From Verrucomicrobiia bacterium (lineage in GTDB: Bacteria; Verrucomicrobiota; Verrucomicrobiia; Limisphaerales; DASXHY01): DNA of 64,000 nucleotides. Positions 62,286 through 64,000 of the stretch are shown here, one piece after another (the first letter of the stretch is position 1; the number at the start of each line of letters is the position of its first letter). The stretch is taken from positions 237,719 to 301,718 of the forward strand of contig DASPIL010000107.1 in assembly GCA_035629175.1 (NCBI GenBank), written 5' to 3'. The translations under genes were made by a program, and so were the position numbers. Below the pieces are notes generated by a model. It did not search any database. It saw only the letters and a program-made list of their open reading frames with translations, and had not been told where the DNA came from.

Positions 62286-62660
62286 GTGCCGATTTTTTAC
62301 GAATGCCAGCGTTGCACCGCCTGCTGTCGCTGGCCGGGACAGGTGCGCGTTTCCGATGCCGAAATCGCGCGCTTGGCGGAATTCACTGGAATGGGGGAGT
62401 TCGAGTTCATTCAACGCTACCTGCAGCTGCGCGCCGATCGGCAGGGGCTTGCGCTGCAGAACAAGTTGAATGGCGAATGCATTTTCCTCGAGGGCGATAA
62501 TTGTGCGGTTCAGGCCGTGAAACCTCAGCAATGCAGTGACTTTCCCAATCTTTGGAATTTTCCCGGGTTCGAGAAAGTCTGTGATGCCATTCCCCGCCGG
62601 GTTTCAGAAGAGGAGTACGCGGCATTGATCGCGAAGGCGACGGGGAGGCGGCATTTATGA
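62286..62660 (+). CDS. YkgJ-type cysteine-cluster protein
   Basis: This 124-residue protein has an N-terminal CxxCxxCC cluster (C7, C10, C13, C14 in YECQRCTACC) and further cysteines in GECIFLEGDNCAVQAVKPQQCSDFP, the pattern of the YkgJ family, which is thought to bind zinc or an iron-sulfur centre. I start it at the GTG at 62286, which puts the cluster at the expected distance from the N-terminus; the open frame goes further upstream through the hairpin repeat. The function is unknown in general. Its last codons lie inside the heptamer repeat that separates it from fmt. Confidence 0.82.
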   Translation: MPIFYECQRCTACCRWPGQVRVSDAEIARLAEFTGMGEFEFIQRYLQLRADRQGLALQNKLNGECIFLEGDNCAVQAVKPQQCSDFPNLWNFPGFEKVCDAIPRRVSEEEYAALIAKATGRRHL

Positions 62661-62725
62661 TTTACGATTTATGATCTATGATTTGGTCTCTCCACATCAT
62701 CAATCATCCATCATAAATCATAAAT
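62653..62725. repeat. Inverted heptamer arrays between convergent genes
   Basis: The left arm at 62653-62680 has four units: ATTTATG, ATTTACG, ATTTATG, ATCTATG. The right arm at 62698-62725 has four in the opposite sense: CATCAAT, CATCCAT, CATAAAT, CATAAAT. Together they form a large AT-rich inverted repeat that overlaps the stop codons of both the YkgJ-type gene (62658-62660) and fmt (62704-62706). A bidirectional terminator role is plausible. Confidence 0.8.
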
Positions 62726-63660
62726 CTTTGTCCCTTCATGAGCGGATTTCCCGCGAGAAATTCCTGAACAGCCATGCGACGGCCGCCTTCCCGCTGGAGC
62801 GCTGTCACTGCCACGGAGCCTTCTCCGCAAGCGACCACGATTCCAGATTTGTCGGCCGCGAGAATTTCGCCCGCTGGCCCGCTGTCCGGCCTTGGATGCG
62901 CCGCCCAGAGTTTCAGGAGGAGCGGTTGCGCGGATGTTTGGAGATGCGAGTAGGCGCCAGGCCACGGCGTCATGGCCCGAATGCGATTCCATACGGCCCG
63001 CGCTGAGTCGGACCATTTGATCTGGCCTTCGGTCTTACGGATTTTGGCGGCGTGGCTCACGCCTTCAGTTGGCTGTGGTTGCGGCTGGATCCGGCCTGCG
63101 ACGTAATCTGGTATCGTTTTGACGAGCAACTCAGCGCCAATGCGCGCGAGTCGATCGTGCAACGTCTGCGCGTGGTCTTCGTCATGGATTGGAGTGCGCG
63201 CCTGCGTGAGGATGTCGCCCGTGTCCAGTCCGACATCCATCTTCATGATCGTTACGCCAGTCTCGGATTCGCCCTCCAGAATGGCGCGTTGGATTGGGGC
63301 GGCGCCGCGAAATTTGGGAAGGAGCGACGTGTGAACGTTGAGGCAGCCAAAGCGCGGGAGGTCGAGAATAGCCTTGGGAAGGATTTGCCCGTAGGCGGTG
63401 ACGGCGATCAACTCCGGAGAGAACCCGCGCAGTTGTTCGATGAACGAGTCATTGCGTGCGCGTTCCGGCTGCAGAACGGGAATTCCGCTTTCGACCGCAA
63501 GTTCCTTCACTGGCGTGGGCTGAAGTTTGAGTCCGCGCCCTTTCGGTTGGTCGGGTTGGGAAACCACAGCCGCAACCTCGAACTCGCGGGCTGCGAGCAG
63601 CGCCCTCAGGCTTTCGGCAGCCAGCGCCGGCGTGCCCATGAAAACAATTCGCAATGGCAT
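62704..63660 (-). CDS. fmt: Methionyl-tRNA formyltransferase
   Basis: Fmt adds the formyl group to initiator Met-tRNA. The 318-residue protein starts PLRIVFMGTPALAAESL and contains the catalytic Asn108 and His110 (CLNVHTSLLPKFRGAAP) and Asp146 (DVGLDTGDIL). The C-terminal RNA-binding domain (about 205-310) is complete. The ATG at 63660 is used; the open frame extends 77 codons upstream through the hairpin repeats. The last six residues (FMIYDG) are encoded by the heptamer repeat and are probably a passive extension. The usual partner def (peptide deformylase) is not adjacent. Confidence 0.95.
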   Translation of the reverse strand: MPLRIVFMGTPALAAESLRALLAAREFEVAAVVSQPDQPKGRGLKLQPTPVKELAVESGIPVLQPERARNDSFIEQLRGFSPELIAVTAYGQILPKAILDLPRFGCLNVHTSLLPKFRGAAPIQRAILEGESETGVTIMKMDVGLDTGDILTQARTPIHDEDHAQTLHDRLARIGAELLVKTIPDYVAGRIQPQPQPTEGVSHAAKIRKTEGQIKWSDSARAVWNRIRAMTPWPGAYSHLQTSAQPLLLKLWAAHPRPDSGPAGEILAADKSGIVVACGEGSVAVTALQREGGRRMAVQEFLAGNPLMKGQRFMIYDG

Positions 63661-63714
63661 CGCCACAGCGAAGGACAAAACCGAAGCAGGCGAAAGGCAA
63701 ATGTAGCGGGTGGT

Positions 63715-63870
63715 GTCAGGCATCCCTGCCTGACGTAGAGGCGGGCATCCTTGCCGCCGGCAGAAGCTGTAACAACGAGAGACGTTGGGGAGGTGTAACG
63801 CACTCGGATTGCACGAGGTTTCTTCCGCCGGGCTGGAAGCGCCGGCTCTACGGCAGGCAGGATGCCTGAC
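63715..63870. repeat. Palindromic repeats upstream of fmt
   Basis: The main units are GTCAGGCATCCCTGCCTGAC (63715-63734, 8-base stem), GGCGGGCATCCTTGCCGCC (63739-63757) and CAGGCAGGATGCCTG (63854-63868, perfect 6-base stem, 3-base loop). The outer copies are inverted with respect to each other and flank about 120 bases. The GCATCC core differs from the TTCCAA core of the other hairpins but the architecture is alike. No gene is seen between 63661 and 63874. Confidence 0.7.
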
Positions 63871-63874
63871 GCTA

Positions 63875-64000
63875 GTGCGCTTGGGATACAACGCACATCG
63901 CAGGGTGAGAGTCCCTGTCTGGCGGCGCTTCCCGCCAGAGACTGAAGGTAACTGCGGTTCAGAAATGAACCGTGGAGAGCAACTGGAAGTAAACGGATAG
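63875..64000 (+). mobile_element. Probable 5' end of a group II intron, cut by the window edge
   Basis: The sequence begins GTGCG, the 5' consensus of group II introns. It continues with a set of stems: CAGGG/CCCTG (63901-63905 with 63913-63917, around TGAGAGT), TCTGGCGG/CCGCCAGA (63918-63925 with 63932-63939) and CGGTTC/GAACCG (63955-63960 with 63967-63972). The AGGGTGAGAGTCCCT block and the later GGAGAGCAACTGGAAGTAAACGGATAG-like run are familiar from bacterial group II intron domain I. Its 5' end is six bases after a hairpin, the type of target used by group IIC introns. The reverse transcriptase would be beyond 64000, so this is not confirmed. Frames across it are not likely to code. Confidence 0.55.

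Noticed and set aside
62653..62725. CRISPR-like array
   Set aside because: The units are only seven bases and contiguous, with no spacers.

Overview
The window looks like a chromosomal segment of a GC-rich Gram-negative bacterium of the Verrucomicrobiota, perhaps the Limisphaerales/Pedosphaera side. This is an inference from several signs: a secreted protein with Ig-like and cadherin-like domains and a C-terminal domain of the kind common there, a large alpha-2-macroglobulin, a TonB-dependent receptor, many intergenic hairpin repeats, and a general lack of Shine-Dalgarno sequences. I see no rRNA, tRNA or CRISPR array. Most of the window is housekeeping and envelope biology. One mobile element is suggested, at the extreme right edge.

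Layout. 1-6.3 kb: purC, a Xer-type recombinase, a secreted Ig/cadherin-like protein and a TonB-dependent receptor. 6.3-10.2 kb: a Dabb protein, then the fatty-acid cluster fabD-fabG-acpP-fabF, with a likely promoter before acpP and a terminator-like hairpin between acpP and fabF. 10.3-15.3 kb: a TetR - adaptor - RND efflux unit with a visible operator. 15.4-20.3 kb: a reverse-strand run of a small membrane protein, a Nudix hydrolase, rsmA, a class III aminotransferase, queE and DAHP synthase. 20.3-26.4 kb: a 57-residue ORF and a 1963-residue alpha-2-macroglobulin. 26.6-32.1 kb: mutS, an MFS transporter and an AzgA-type purine permease. 32.3-36.2 kb: a two-gene SNF2 helicase module. 36.3-43.2 kb: a subtilase, ribH, ribBA, larC, larB and a GalU-like enzyme. 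43.4-47.4 kb: dnaK, groES and groEL. 47.5-50.3 kb: a methyltransferase and two tandem GDP-mannose 4,6-dehydratase paralogues. 50.7-53.3 kb: ftsK. 53.6-59.2 kb: a three-gene unit of an uncharacterised alpha-helical protein, a lipoprotein and a multi-spanning patatin-like phospholipase. 59.4-63.7 kb: a 3-methyladenine glycosylase, an LtaS-like membrane sulfatase-fold enzyme, a YkgJ-type cysteine-cluster protein and fmt. 63.7-64 kb: hairpin repeats followed by what looks like the 5' end of a group II intron.

The best candidates for undescribed biology are the patatin/lipoprotein/helical-protein operon and the SNF2 helicase whose likely C-terminal part is a separate, translationally coupled gene. 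Non-coding DNA is also informative. Two intergenic repeat families recur: arrays of short palindromes (for example CAGACTTCCAAGTCTG) and in-phase heptamer tandem repeats such as (TTTGAAC)n and (ATTTATG)n placed at gene boundaries.
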